The notes under the pieces were generated by a model. That model was given only the letters and a program-made list of their open reading frames with translations. It was not told where the DNA came from and did no database searches. A program made the position numbers and the translations under genes. Source: Burkholderiales bacterium (GTDB taxonomy: Bacteria > Pseudomonadota > Gammaproteobacteria > Burkholderiales > Burkholderiaceae_C). Taken from it: a stretch of 12,655 nucleotides of DNA. Below are positions 5,768 to 12,655 of this stretch, piece by piece. Positions within the stretch are counted from its first letter, which is position 1, and every line of letters begins with the position of its first letter. The stretch is from contig CANFNE010000044.1 of the NCBI GenBank assembly GCA_947448105.1, positions 1-12,655 on the forward strand, read 5' to 3'.

Positions 5768-7974
5768 GCTGCCACCTCTACCTTCTGGCGCACAGGCACG
5801 GGAATTTCCAGCACCTGGTGCGCCTGGTAGAGCGAGGCGTAGCGGCCCTGATGGGCCAGCAGGCTGGCGTGGTTGCCCGTTTCCACCAAGCGCCCGTCAC
5901 TGATCACCAAGATGCGGTCCGCAAGCCGCAAGGTGGACAAGCGGTGTGCCACGATGATGACGGTGCGCCCCTGGGCAATGCGGGCCATGTTGTCGTGCAC
6001 CAAGCGCTCGCTTTCGTAGTCCAGCGAAGCGGTGGCTTCGTCGAGCAGCAACACGCGCGGGTCTGTGGCCAGGGCACGGGCAATGGCCAGGCGGGCGCGC
6101 TGGCCCCCGCTCAGGCGCCCGCCCCGCTCGCCGATCACCGTGTCATAACCCTCGGGCAGTTGCAAGATAAATTCATGTGCACCGGCGAGTTGCGCCGCGT
6201 GGGTGACTGCCTCCATCTCGAGGCCACCATCGGCCAAGGCGATGTTGTCGCGCACGCTGCGGTTAAACAGCACCGTGTCTTGGCCCACCACGCCCATTTG
6301 GCGGCGCAGCCAACCGGTGTCGGCCAAATTGAGGTCCATGCCGTCGATCAGGATGCGCCCGGTCTCGGGCGTGTAGAGGCGCTGTATGAGGCGCATGAGT
6401 GTGGTTTTGCCCGCACCTGACACGCCCACCACGCCAATGACCTCGCCGGGCGCAATGTCAAAGCTCAGCTCGGTAAGCACCTGCGGCAGCTTTGGGTGGT
6501 AGCGAAAGCCCACGTGGTCAAATGTGATGCGGCCCTGCACGCTGGGTGGCGTGGAGCGGTGGGGCTGAAACGCTGGCTCGGGCGGCGCGTCCATGATGTC
6601 GCCCAAACGTTTGATGCTGACCTTCATTTGCGTAAAGTCTTGCCACAGCGAAGACAGCTTAAGAATAGGAGCGTTCACCCGGCCACTGAGCATGTTGAAG
6701 GCAATCAGGCCACCCACGGTAAGGTTGCCGTCGATCACCGCACGCGCGCCCAGCCACAGCAGCAGCACGGTAAGCACCTTGCTGGCCAGGCTGATGAACT
6801 GGTTGGTGGCGTTGCCCAGGTGCCCGCCCTCGAAAGACGCCATCACGTAGCTGGCTAGGCGCTTTTCCCACTCGCCCTGCCACTGCGGCTCGACCGCGTG
6901 GCTTTTGAGTGTTTCCATCGAAGTCACTGTCTCCACCAAGTAGGCCTGGTTGTCTGCGCCCAGGGCGAACTTGTCTTCTAGCTTTTGGCGCAGCATCGGC
7001 GTAATGAGTGCTGACGCACCAAAAAACACCGGCAAGGCCGCAAGTACCACCAAGGTGAGCGTCACGCTGTAATAGAACATGACCGCCAGATAGACCCCAA
7101 CGAACAGCAAGTCCAACCAACTCGTAAGCGCCTGGCCAGTGAGGAAATTGCGCGCGTTTTCTAGCTCGCGCACACGGGCCACTGTGTCGCCGCTGCGCCG
7201 GCTATCAAAGTAGGACAGCGGCAAGTGCAGCAGGTGACGGAACAACTTGGCGCCCAGCTCCACGTCCACCCGGTTGGTGGTGTGGCTGAGCAAGTAGTGG
7301 CGCATGGCGCTCAGCACCACTTCAAAAATGCCGACTCCCAATAGTGCGATCACCATCACATCCAGGGTAGACAGGGTGCGGTTGCTAAGTACCTTGTCAA
7401 TCACCACCTGAAAAATCAGGGGCGTAATCAGCGCAATGATTTGCACAAACAAGGAGGCCAGCATCACCTCGCCCATTAGCATTTTGTACTTTTTGAGCGT
7501 TTGCCAAAACCAGCCTATGCCAAAGCGCTTCTGTGGCGCGTCGGCAGCGCCCGCACGGCGCTTTGCCAGGTCTGCGCCGGGGCTGGCCTCGATCCACTCG
7601 CCGGTAAACCACTGGTCAAACTCTAGCAGGCTAAGCTGCTGGGGTGCTGCCTGCCCCGACTTTTGCACCACGACGGTGGCGTCTTGGCCCCGCTCGCGCT
7701 GGCGGCGCTCCAGGCGGCCCACGAGCATAAGGTGGCCGTCGCGCGTGGGCATGAGCGCGGGCAGCGCGGCCGGCTCAATAGACTGGCGCGTGCCGCGTTT
7801 GAGCTTGGCGTCAAAGCCCAGCGCTTGCAGCGCCTGCAAGGTCTGCCCTACGCCAAAACGCTCGGCCTGGCCCGCTTTGTCAAAACTGGCGAACTGGTGC
7901 TTTAGCTGCTCAAGCTCCAGGTGCAAGTGGTGCAGCCTGCCGTAGAGCTGCAGTAATGTCAGTTCATCTTTCAC
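5764..7974 (-). CDS. HlyB-type type I secretion ABC transporter (ATPase/permease)
   Basis: 736 residues from a GTG start. The N-terminal part (about 1-130) is C39-peptidase-like but has no cysteine, so it should be a non-cleaving docking domain as in HlyB and LapB. The membrane domain (about 155-430) has several hydrophobic helices, including VMLASLFVQIIALITPLIFQ. The nucleotide-binding domain has Walker A GVSGAGKTT (517-525), Q-loop Gln565, signature LSGGQ (621-625), Walker B VLLLDEA (641-647) with catalytic Glu646, and H-loop His677. It should power export of the giant protein encoded just upstream. The frame stays open to an ATG at 8214, inside the giant gene, but the GTG at 7972-7974 is preferred. 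It has AGAGAGGA 6 nt upstream, leaves a 25-bp gap, and removes an 80-residue extension unlike this family. That extension is a shadow of the neighbouring frame. Confidence 0.95.
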   Translation of the reverse strand: MKDELTLLQLYGRLHHLHLELEQLKHQFASFDKAGQAERFGVGQTLQALQALGFDAKLKRGTRQSIEPAALPALMPTRDGHLMLVGRLERRQRERGQDATVVVQKSGQAAPQQLSLLEFDQWFTGEWIEASPGADLAKRRAGAADAPQKRFGIGWFWQTLKKYKMLMGEVMLASLFVQIIALITPLIFQVVIDKVLSNRTLSTLDVMVIALLGVGIFEVVLSAMRHYLLSHTTNRVDVELGAKLFRHLLHLPLSYFDSRRSGDTVARVRELENARNFLTGQALTSWLDLLFVGVYLAVMFYYSVTLTLVVLAALPVFFGASALITPMLRQKLEDKFALGADNQAYLVETVTSMETLKSHAVEPQWQGEWEKRLASYVMASFEGGHLGNATNQFISLASKVLTVLLLWLGARAVIDGNLTVGGLIAFNMLSGRVNAPILKLSSLWQDFTQMKVSIKRLGDIMDAPPEPAFQPHRSTPPSVQGRITFDHVGFRYHPKLPQVLTELSFDIAPGEVIGVVGVSGAGKTTLMRLIQRLYTPETGRILIDGMDLNLADTGWLRRQMGVVGQDTVLFNRSVRDNIALADGGLEMEAVTHAAQLAGAHEFILQLPEGYDTVIGERGGRLSGGQRARLAIARALATDPRVLLLDEATASLDYESERLVHDNMARIAQGRTVIIVAHRLSTLRLADRILVISDGRLVETGNHASLLAHQGRYASLYQAHQVLEIPVPVRQKVEVAA

Positions 7975-7980
7975 TGGTTT

Positions 7981-7988
7981 TCCTCTCT
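7981..7988 (-). promoter_or_regulatory. Ribosome-binding site deciding the ABC exporter start
   Basis: AGAGAGGA on the minus strand lies 6 nt upstream of the GTG at 7972-7974, within the 25-bp gap after the giant gene. I see no terminator in that gap, so the two genes are probably co-transcribed. Confidence 0.75.
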
Positions 7989-7999
7989 GATTGTTGGGG

Positions 8000-10900
8000 T
8001 CACGCGGCTTGCAGCGCTTGGTATGCGCTGTCTTGGGCCACCACATGGGGATCGACGAAGTGCAGGCCTTGGTCCAGGGGCACAAAGCCCAGAGGCGTAG
8101 CGTCAGGCGCCGGATCGGCATTGCAAAACTGGTTGAACAGCGCGGCCTGGCGCGCCAGCTCGGCGGTGCTGGCGCCTTCGGTATCCGCTGTGCTTTGTAC
8201 TCCTTCTGCGGCATTGCCCGTATTCGCGTAGGCGCTTGGGGTGTCGTATGCAGGCAGCGGGTCTAGGTTGCTTGGATGCGCTGGGGACAGCGTGGCTTCA
8301 GACACCGGGGAAGCGGCTTGCGCCAATTCGGTGGCGGCTATTTCGGTCACTGGGTGCGCCTGGGCTGGGGCGGTACCTGTAAGTTCCTCAACGGTGGCAG
8401 GCGCTGCGTCAGTTGTTGCAGCCTCTGGCGCTGCGGCGGCGTTGGGCGGCGCCAGTGCGATTTCTTGGCTGGCTGGCGCCGGTTCCTGCACGGCGGTGTT
8501 GGCCCGGCCGGGGGCGTAAGCCAACATGGCATCGGCCACCAGGCCGGTGCTGCCGTCAGTGCGGGTATAGGCCGCGTTGCCCATCACCGTGGCGTCGGTC
8601 TCGCCGGTCAGGCTGCCTTCTAAAAGCGTGCCTGCGTCGCGCATCTGGCCGTCGCTGTGCAGGTTGATGCTGGCAATGCCGCGTTCTTGCAGCGTCAAAA
8701 ACTCGCCGGCGTCCACCGCGCCGTTGCCGTTGGCGTCTTGCCACACGGCGAACTCGGCAAATTTGTCGTCACCCGCGTCCAGCAGGCCGTTGTGGTTGGT
8801 ATCGAGCGCCTGCAAACCTTCCAGGTCAGTTTGAGCGTCGGCCTGGAGGTGCTGGAAACCAAATTCGGAGGCATCGGTGATTTGCTGGTTATGGTCTTTG
8901 TCCCACACCAAAACTCCGTCGTCATTGCCCGCCCAGGCCATTTTGTCTTTAATACCATCGTTATTGACGTCGATGTAGATATTGGAGTTTTGAATGGAGG
9001 TGAAATGGACGCCGTCGCCGTTTAAATCCATTACTAAGGGAGGGTAGTAATAGCCGTAATGCTCAGAGTACCAAGAATCATCAAAAGTCCACTTATCCGA
9101 GCTCCCATGGTAGCCAGTAATACTGTAGTGCCAGACATTGGTTAAACCCCTTGCGTCGACCAGTTCCCATGCGCTGTCCAGCAAATAAAATCTTCCACTG
9201 ACTGAAAACATCCCCTCTGCGCCATTTCTGGTCAAGCTCCAAGTAGTAGGATCGCTGTAATATATCCAATTACTTTCAGAATCCAAATAAGGGCTATAAT
9301 AAGAACTCTCAAGAGAGTTTGTTATCAGAAAGATATTATTCATTCTAGTTAATGCCGGATCATCGTCATCCGAGATTTGAAAGTTTACGTTCACCCAGTC
9401 CATCCAAGGGTAGTAACCCCTGCCGTTAGCCGTTGTTCTATAAGCCGTCGGATACATATTCGGCGGAATCTTCACATCCACAAAAGCCGTAGCCCAGGTC
9501 TGCCCGCCGTGCCCGTCGTCGGCCAGATAATCAAAAGACGCCGCGCCACTAAAGTCCGCATTAGGGACAAATTGCACGTAACCGTTCACGATCGATGCAT
9601 GCCCATTCGCACGGTCGCGCACCCCAGATACCGTGAGCGCATCCCCCTCCATATCGCGGTCGTTGCTGGTGAGTTGCCAAAAACCAATCGCCATGGTGCT
9701 GTTGCGATAGGTGGCGAACTGGTCGTCCACCGCCATAGGCGCGTCGTTAACTGCGGTCACCGGAACAATCGCGGTCACCGCCGCAGACTCCAAGCCCGCC
9801 GCGTCGCGCACCTTGTACTGAAAGCTGGCGTTGCCGTTGAAATTGGCGCTAGGCGTAAACACCACGTCGCCATTGCCGTCCAAGCTCACGCTGCCACCGC
9901 TGGCGCTGCCGACCCAGCTCAGGCGCAAGGCGCTGTCGGCATCGTCCAGGTCGTGGTCATTGGCCAGCAAGGTGGCTTTGGAGATGCGAAACACCGCGTC
10001 TTCCACCGCGCCGGTGACGATTTCGCCTTGCACCGTGGGCGCGTCGTTGACGGCAGCCACCACCACTGTGGCGGTGACGGGGTTGGACTCCAGGCCCGCC
10101 GGGTCGCGCACCCAGTAGGTGAAGGTGGCGTTGCCGCTGAAGTTGGCGTTGGGAGTAAACACCACCTGGCCCGCAGCGTTCAGCGCCACGGTGCCTCCGG
10201 TGCCGGACTGCACCCTTGAGAGGGTCAAATCGGCGCGCAGGTTGTCCACGTCGCTGTCGTTGGCCAACAGGGCGGCGGCGTCAATTCTTAGTACTTGGTC
10301 TTCGGTGGACTCGATGGTCTCGCCCAGGCCCACCGGCGCGTCGTTCACCGCCGCCAGCACGATCGTCGCGGTGGCGTTTACAAGGCCGCCGTTGCCGTCG
10401 GACACGGTGTACACAAAGCTTGCGCTGCCAAAGTAATTGGCATGGGGCACGAAGACGATGTTGCCGTCGGCGTTGATGGACACGCTGCCGTGCGTGGCGC
10501 TCCCCACGGCGCTGATGCTTAAAACCTGGCCATTTGTAGCGGTGTCTACGTCGCTGTCATTGGCCAGCAGGCTGGCGGGCTGGATCACCAGCGTGGTGTC
10601 TTCATTGTTGCTGATGGTCTCCCCCAGCGCCACCGGGGCGTCGTTGACTGCGCGCACAGTAAAGCTGGCGTAGGCCTGGGCAATGGCGCCGCTGCTGTCG
10701 CGCACCTGGTAGGCAAAGCTGGCTGGGCCGTGGTAATTGGCGTCGGGCGTAAACAGCACGTCGGTGGCCGTAAGCGTCACCGTACCGTGGCTAGCTTCGC
10801 CCACGGACACCACGGTGAGTGCATCGTTGGTGCCGCCCAGTGCTGCGTTGGCGCTGTCGGCGTCACTGTCGTTTGTCAGCAAGGTGGCAAAGCTGATGTG

Positions 10901-12655
10901 CAGCGCGCTGTCTTCGTCGATGGCGGCAAGGCTGTCGTCGCGCGCCACGGGCACGTCGTTAACCTGCGCCAGGTTCACGACCACGGCGGCAGTGGTGGTG
11001 CCGCCATTGCCGTCGCTGACCGTGTATTGAAAGCTGGCGGTGCCAAAGAAATTGGCCTCGGGCGTGAAGACGATGCGCTGGCTGCCGTCGGCCTGCGATA
11101 CAAAAGCGACGCTGCAGTGGCTGGAGTTGCCCAAGGCGCTGATGGACAAGGTTTGGCCATCGGTGGCCACATCGGCGTCGCTGTCGTTGGTCAGCAAGAT
11201 GGCCGGGTCGAACAAAAGAGCGACGTCCTCGTTACTGTTAACGGTTTCACCCTGCGCCACTGGCAGGTCATTAACCGGCGCGATAGTCAGGCGCACCGTG
11301 GCCACTGTTTCGGTGGTGCCGTCAGTCACCCAGTAGCTAAAGCTGGCGGCGCCGTGGTAGTTGGCGTCTGGGGTGAAATAGATCTTGCCTTTGGCGTCCA
11401 GAGTCACAGTGCCATGGGCGGCGTCGCCCACGCGGCTGATGCTCAGCACTTGCCCGTCGGTGGCGGTGTCTACATCGCCGTCGTTGGCAAGCAGGTCGAT
11501 GGAGCTGAACTCAAGGAGGCGGTCTTCATCGCCTTGCGCGGATTCACCCGCAGTGACGGGTGCGTCGTTGACCGCGGTGCAGTTGATGACGGCAGTGGCC
11601 GTGGCGGTGCCGCCGTTGCCGTCGCTCACCGAGTACTGGAAGCTGGCTGCGCCGTGAAAGTTCGCGTCCGGGGTGAACTCCACTTGCTGGCTGCCGTCTT
11701 GCAAAGTAACCAGGCGCACCGTGCCGTGGCTGGGGTTGCTGACCGCGCTAATGGTTAAGGTTTGGCCGTCGGTGGCGGTGTCTACATCGCTGTCGTTCGC
11801 CAACAGTGTGGCGGCGGAGATGGTCAGCACTGTGTCCTCCAGCGTGCTGGCGGATTCCCCCTGCACCACAGGTGCGTCGTTCACAGCGGCGACTGTGATA
11901 TTGACCGTGGCGGTGACCGTGCCGCCATTGCTGTCGCTCACCGTGTAGCTGAAACTGGCCGGGCCGTGGTAGTTGGCGTCGGGCAGGAAGCGGATGTTGC
12001 CGTCGGTGTCCAGCCACGCAGTGCCATTCGTGGCGCCGCTGACGGCGCTGATGCTCAAAGTCTGGCCATCGGTGGCAGCGTCCACGTCGCTGTCGTTCGC
12101 CAGCAGGGACGCGGCAGTGAATACCAGGCCCACGTCTTCTTCGGTGGCAGCGGACTCGCCAATTGCTACCGGCGCGTCGTTTACCGCTGCCACATTCACG
12201 ATAGCAGTCGCGGTGGTCGTGCCGCCGTTGCCATCGCTTACCGTGTACTGAAAGCTGGCTGCGCCGTGGAAGTTGGCGTCTGGGGTGAAGGCCACTTGCT
12301 GGCTGCCATCGGGCTGGGTGATGAGGCGCACCGTGCCGTGGCTGGGGTTGCTAACGGCGCTAATGCTTAAGGTTTGACCGTCGGTGGCCACATCGACGTC
12401 ACTGTCGTTCGCCAACAGTGTGGCGGCTTCGATATAGAGCGCGTTGTCTTCTAGGGTGCTGGTGGAATCACCTACCGCGACGGGTGCATCGTTGACTGCG
12501 GCCACGGTGATGTTCACCGTGGCGGTAACTGCGCCGCCATTACCGTCGCTCACGGTGTAACTAAAGCTGGCCGGGCCGTGGTAGTTGGCGTCGGGCAGGA
12601 AGCGGATGTTGCCGTCGGTGTCCAGCCACGCAGTGCCATTCGTGGCGCCGCTGAC
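8000..12655 (-). CDS. Giant cadherin/Ig-like repeat type I secretion substrate (C-terminal 1551 residues; 5' partial)
   Basis: The minus-strand frame is open from the right edge to a TGA at 8000-8002, so the true start lies outside the window; a GTG at 12553 is internal to a repeat. Residues here count from the edge. Ten full repeats begin near VND motifs at residues 54, 158, 258, 362, 461, 565, 670, 770, 869 and 969, preceded by part of another. Each carries a variant of VNDAPV...ED...LLANDSDVD...G...F.PDANF.G.ASF.Y.V.D, the tandem cadherin-like repeat of bacterial surface proteins. A Tyr/Trp-rich domain (about 1062-1205) and a FrpC-SPM-like Ca-binding module (about 1206-1379) follow. Next is an Ala/Pro/Glu/Thr-rich tail (about 1380-1490) and a last part ending in YQALQAA that should hold the uncleaved secretion signal. 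No GGxGxD nonapeptides are visible. Adjacent exporter genes make it the likely substrate. Its likely role is adhesion or biofilm; the host target is unknown. Confidence 0.9.
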   Translation of the reverse strand, partial: VSGATNGTAWLDTDGNIRFLPDANYHGPASFSYTVSDGNGGAVTATVNITVAAVNDAPVAVGDSTSTLEDNALYIEAATLLANDSDVDVATDGQTLSISAVSNPSHGTVRLITQPDGSQQVAFTPDANFHGAASFQYTVSDGNGGTTTATAIVNVAAVNDAPVAIGESAATEEDVGLVFTAASLLANDSDVDAATDGQTLSISAVSGATNGTAWLDTDGNIRFLPDANYHGPASFSYTVSDSNGGTVTATVNITVAAVNDAPVVQGESASTLEDTVLTISAATLLANDSDVDTATDGQTLTISAVSNPSHGTVRLVTLQDGSQQVEFTPDANFHGAASFQYSVSDGNGGTATATAVINCTAVNDAPVTAGESAQGDEDRLLEFSSIDLLANDGDVDTATDGQVLSISRVGDAAHGTVTLDAKGKIYFTPDANYHGAASFSYWVTDGTTETVATVRLTIAPVNDLPVAQGETVNSNEDVALLFDPAILLTNDSDADVATDGQTLSISALGNSSHCSVAFVSQADGSQRIVFTPEANFFGTASFQYTVSDGNGGTTTAAVVVNLAQVNDVPVARDDSLAAIDEDSALHISFATLLTNDSDADSANAALGGTNDALTVVSVGEASHGTVTLTATDVLFTPDANYHGPASFAYQVRDSSGAIAQAYASFTVRAVNDAPVALGETISNNEDTTLVIQPASLLANDSDVDTATNGQVLSISAVGSATHGSVSINADGNIVFVPHANYFGSASFVYTVSDGNGGLVNATATIVLAAVNDAPVGLGETIESTEDQVLRIDAAALLANDSDVDNLRADLTLSRVQSGTGGTVALNAAGQVVFTPNANFSGNATFTYWVRDPAGLESNPVTATVVVAAVNDAPTVQGEIVTGAVEDAVFRISKATLLANDHDLDDADSALRLSWVGSASGGSVSLDGNGDVVFTPSANFNGNASFQYKVRDAAGLESAAVTAIVPVTAVNDAPMAVDDQFATYRNSTMAIGFWQLTSNDRDMEGDALTVSGVRDRANGHASIVNGYVQFVPNADFSGAASFDYLADDGHGGQTWATAFVDVKIPPNMYPTAYRTTANGRGYYPWMDWVNVNFQISDDDDPALTRMNNIFLITNSLESSYYSPYLDSESNWIYYSDPTTWSLTRNGAEGMFSVSGRFYLLDSAWELVDARGLTNVWHYSITGYHGSSDKWTFDDSWYSEHYGYYYPPLVMDLNGDGVHFTSIQNSNIYIDVNNDGIKDKMAWAGNDDGVLVWDKDHNQQITDASEFGFQHLQADAQTDLEGLQALDTNHNGLLDAGDDKFAEFAVWQDANGNGAVDAGEFLTLQERGIASINLHSDGQMRDAGTLLEGSLTGETDATVMGNAAYTRTDGSTGLVADAMLAYAPGRANTAVQEPAPASQEIALAPPNAAAAPEAATTDAAPATVEELTGTAPAQAHPVTEIAATELAQAASPVSEATLSPAHPSNLDPLPAYDTPSAYANTGNAAEGVQSTADTEGASTAELARQAALFNQFCNADPAPDATPLGFVPLDQGLHFVDPHVVAQDSAYQALQAA
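8200..8520 (-). other. Low-complexity Ala/Pro/Glu/Thr tail coding region
   Basis: After the Ca-binding module the protein becomes rich in Ala, Pro, Glu and Thr, with stretches such as QEPAPASQEIALAPPNAAA and AATTDAAPATVEEL. There is no aromatic core, so it should be a disordered linker of roughly 110 residues. It separates the folded modules from the final 50 or so residues, where type I secretion signals normally lie. Confidence 0.7.
8516..9040 (-). other. FrpC self-processing-module-like Ca-binding region
   Basis: This segment encodes about residues 1206-1379 of the giant protein. Ordered motifs are PLVMDLNGDGV, DVNNDGIKDKMAWAGNDDGV, DKDHNQQITDASEF, LQALDTNHNGLLDAGDDKF, AVWQDANGNGAVDAGEF, LQERGIASINL and AAYTRTDGSTGLVADAMLA. 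The DxNxDG and EF-hand-like loops indicate calcium binding. From memory, the same motif order and a length near 177 residues describe the self-processing module of Neisseria FrpC and Actinobacillus ApxIVA. Those proteins cut the Asp-Pro bond just before PLALDLDGDG. Here the preceding residue is Pro1205 (YYYPPLVMD), not Asp. Homology looks strong by eye; cleavage activity is doubtful. Confidence 0.75.
9041..9470 (-). other. AT-rich segment encoding a Tyr/Trp-rich domain of unknown type
   Basis: This part encodes about residues 1062-1205. I count 38 G/C in the 120 bases at 9241-9360 (32%), against 37 of 60 (62%) in a nearby repeat stretch (9841-9900). The protein has many Tyr and Trp residues (YYPWMDW, SSYYSPYLDSESNWIYYSD, DSWYSEHYGYYYPP), an acidic DDDD run followed by Pro1100, and a WHYSITGYHGSSDKWTFDD block. 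I do not recognise the family. Its edges match domain borders: the last cadherin-like repeat on one side and the Ca-binding module on the other. Confidence 0.7.
11955..12043 (-). repeat. 89-bp perfect direct repeat, copy 1 (612-bp super-repeat)
   Basis: These 89 bases are identical to 12567-12655, exactly 612 bp (204 codons) away. The identity reaches the window edge and may be longer. Base identity over this length, including third codon positions, points to recent duplication or gene conversion within the array. Confidence 0.9.
12567..12655 (-). repeat. 89-bp perfect direct repeat, copy 2
   Basis: Second copy of the 89-bp sequence at 11955-12043; it is truncated by the window edge. Confidence 0.9.

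Larger units (their letters stand above)
9471..12655 (-). repeat. Tandem array of about 300-bp repeats encoding cadherin/Ig-like domains
   Basis: Ten complete units and one partial unit continue past the right edge. Spacings between successive VND motifs are 104, 100, 104, 99, 104, 105, 100, 99 and 99 codons. The units nearest the right edge alternate between two types: one containing GATNGTAWLDTDGNIRFLPD and one containing SNPSHGTVRL...DGSQQV.FTPD. The units nearest the low-GC segment are the most divergent, and the last has lost the TLED-type acidic motif (FATYRNSTM). Confidence 0.92.

Noticed and set aside
9304..9319. Palindrome AACTCTC-AA-GAGAGTT inside the AT-rich segment, as a possible insertion or target site
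   Set aside because: It is short, has a 2-nt loop, lies in the middle of a coding frame and matches no flanking duplication.
9377..12370. Many plus-strand open frames across the repeat array, one of 342 codons
   Set aside because: They are periodic antisense translations of the repeats, with Val/Gly/Ala-rich repetitive sequence and no ribosome-binding sites.
12553..12553. GTG at 12553 as start of the giant protein
   Set aside because: The frame is open to the window edge, and the residues before it (…GPASFSYT) are the normal body of a repeat, so the gene starts outside the window.
8000..12655. RTX nonapeptide (GGxGxDxLx) repeats in the giant protein
   Set aside because: None found in the visible residues; acidic loops present are cadherin-like DSDVD or EF-hand-like DxNxDG motifs.
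1..12655. CRISPR array, insertion sequence or prophage genes
   Set aside because: No spaced short repeats, transposase motifs or phage genes are visible; the only array is in-frame coding repeats.

Overview
The window looks like a stretch of a high-GC betaproteobacterial chromosome, probably Comamonadaceae (Rhodoferax/Acidovorax/Polaromonas-like). This is inferred from the style of the genes and their codon use, not from a marker gene. Nearly all of it is coding, and all genes but one lie on the minus strand.

Left part (1-2467), housekeeping and catabolism. On the minus strand are the N-terminal part of a photolyase/cryptochrome-family gene (cut by the left edge), a CAU-anticodon tRNA with its own promoter and terminator, and an enoyl-CoA hydratase of the PaaF/crotonase type. 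Diverging from the hydratase across a 101-bp gap with an inverted repeat is a clear PaaG, a phenylacetate-pathway ring-opening isomerase. It is the only plus-strand gene.

Right part (2521-12655), one long minus-strand type I secretion locus. In transcription order it holds: a giant surface/secreted protein (C-terminal 1551 residues visible, 5' end beyond the right edge), a HlyB-type ABC exporter, a HlyD-type adaptor, a TolC-type outer-membrane channel, and a HlyC-type lysine acyltransferase. Gaps are 25 bp, a 4-bp overlap, an 11-bp overlap and 48 bp, so one operon is very likely. The giant protein carries ten full cadherin/Ig-like repeats of about 100 residues, then a Tyr/Trp-rich domain encoded by unusually AT-rich DNA. 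A Ca-binding module follows that resembles the self-processing module of Neisseria FrpC, then a low-complexity Ala/Pro/Glu/Thr tail and the C-terminal end that should hold the secretion signal.

How the genes fit together: the three exporter genes should build a dedicated channel for the giant protein, and the acyltransferase suggests fatty acylation of a substrate lysine before export. The oddities are that the visible substrate has no RTX nonapeptide repeats, has only about ten lysines in 1551 residues, and has Pro where FrpC has the scissile Asp. The pairing of a toxin-type acyltransferase with a lysine-poor repeat adhesin and an apparently non-cleaving SPM-like module is the most interesting part of the window.
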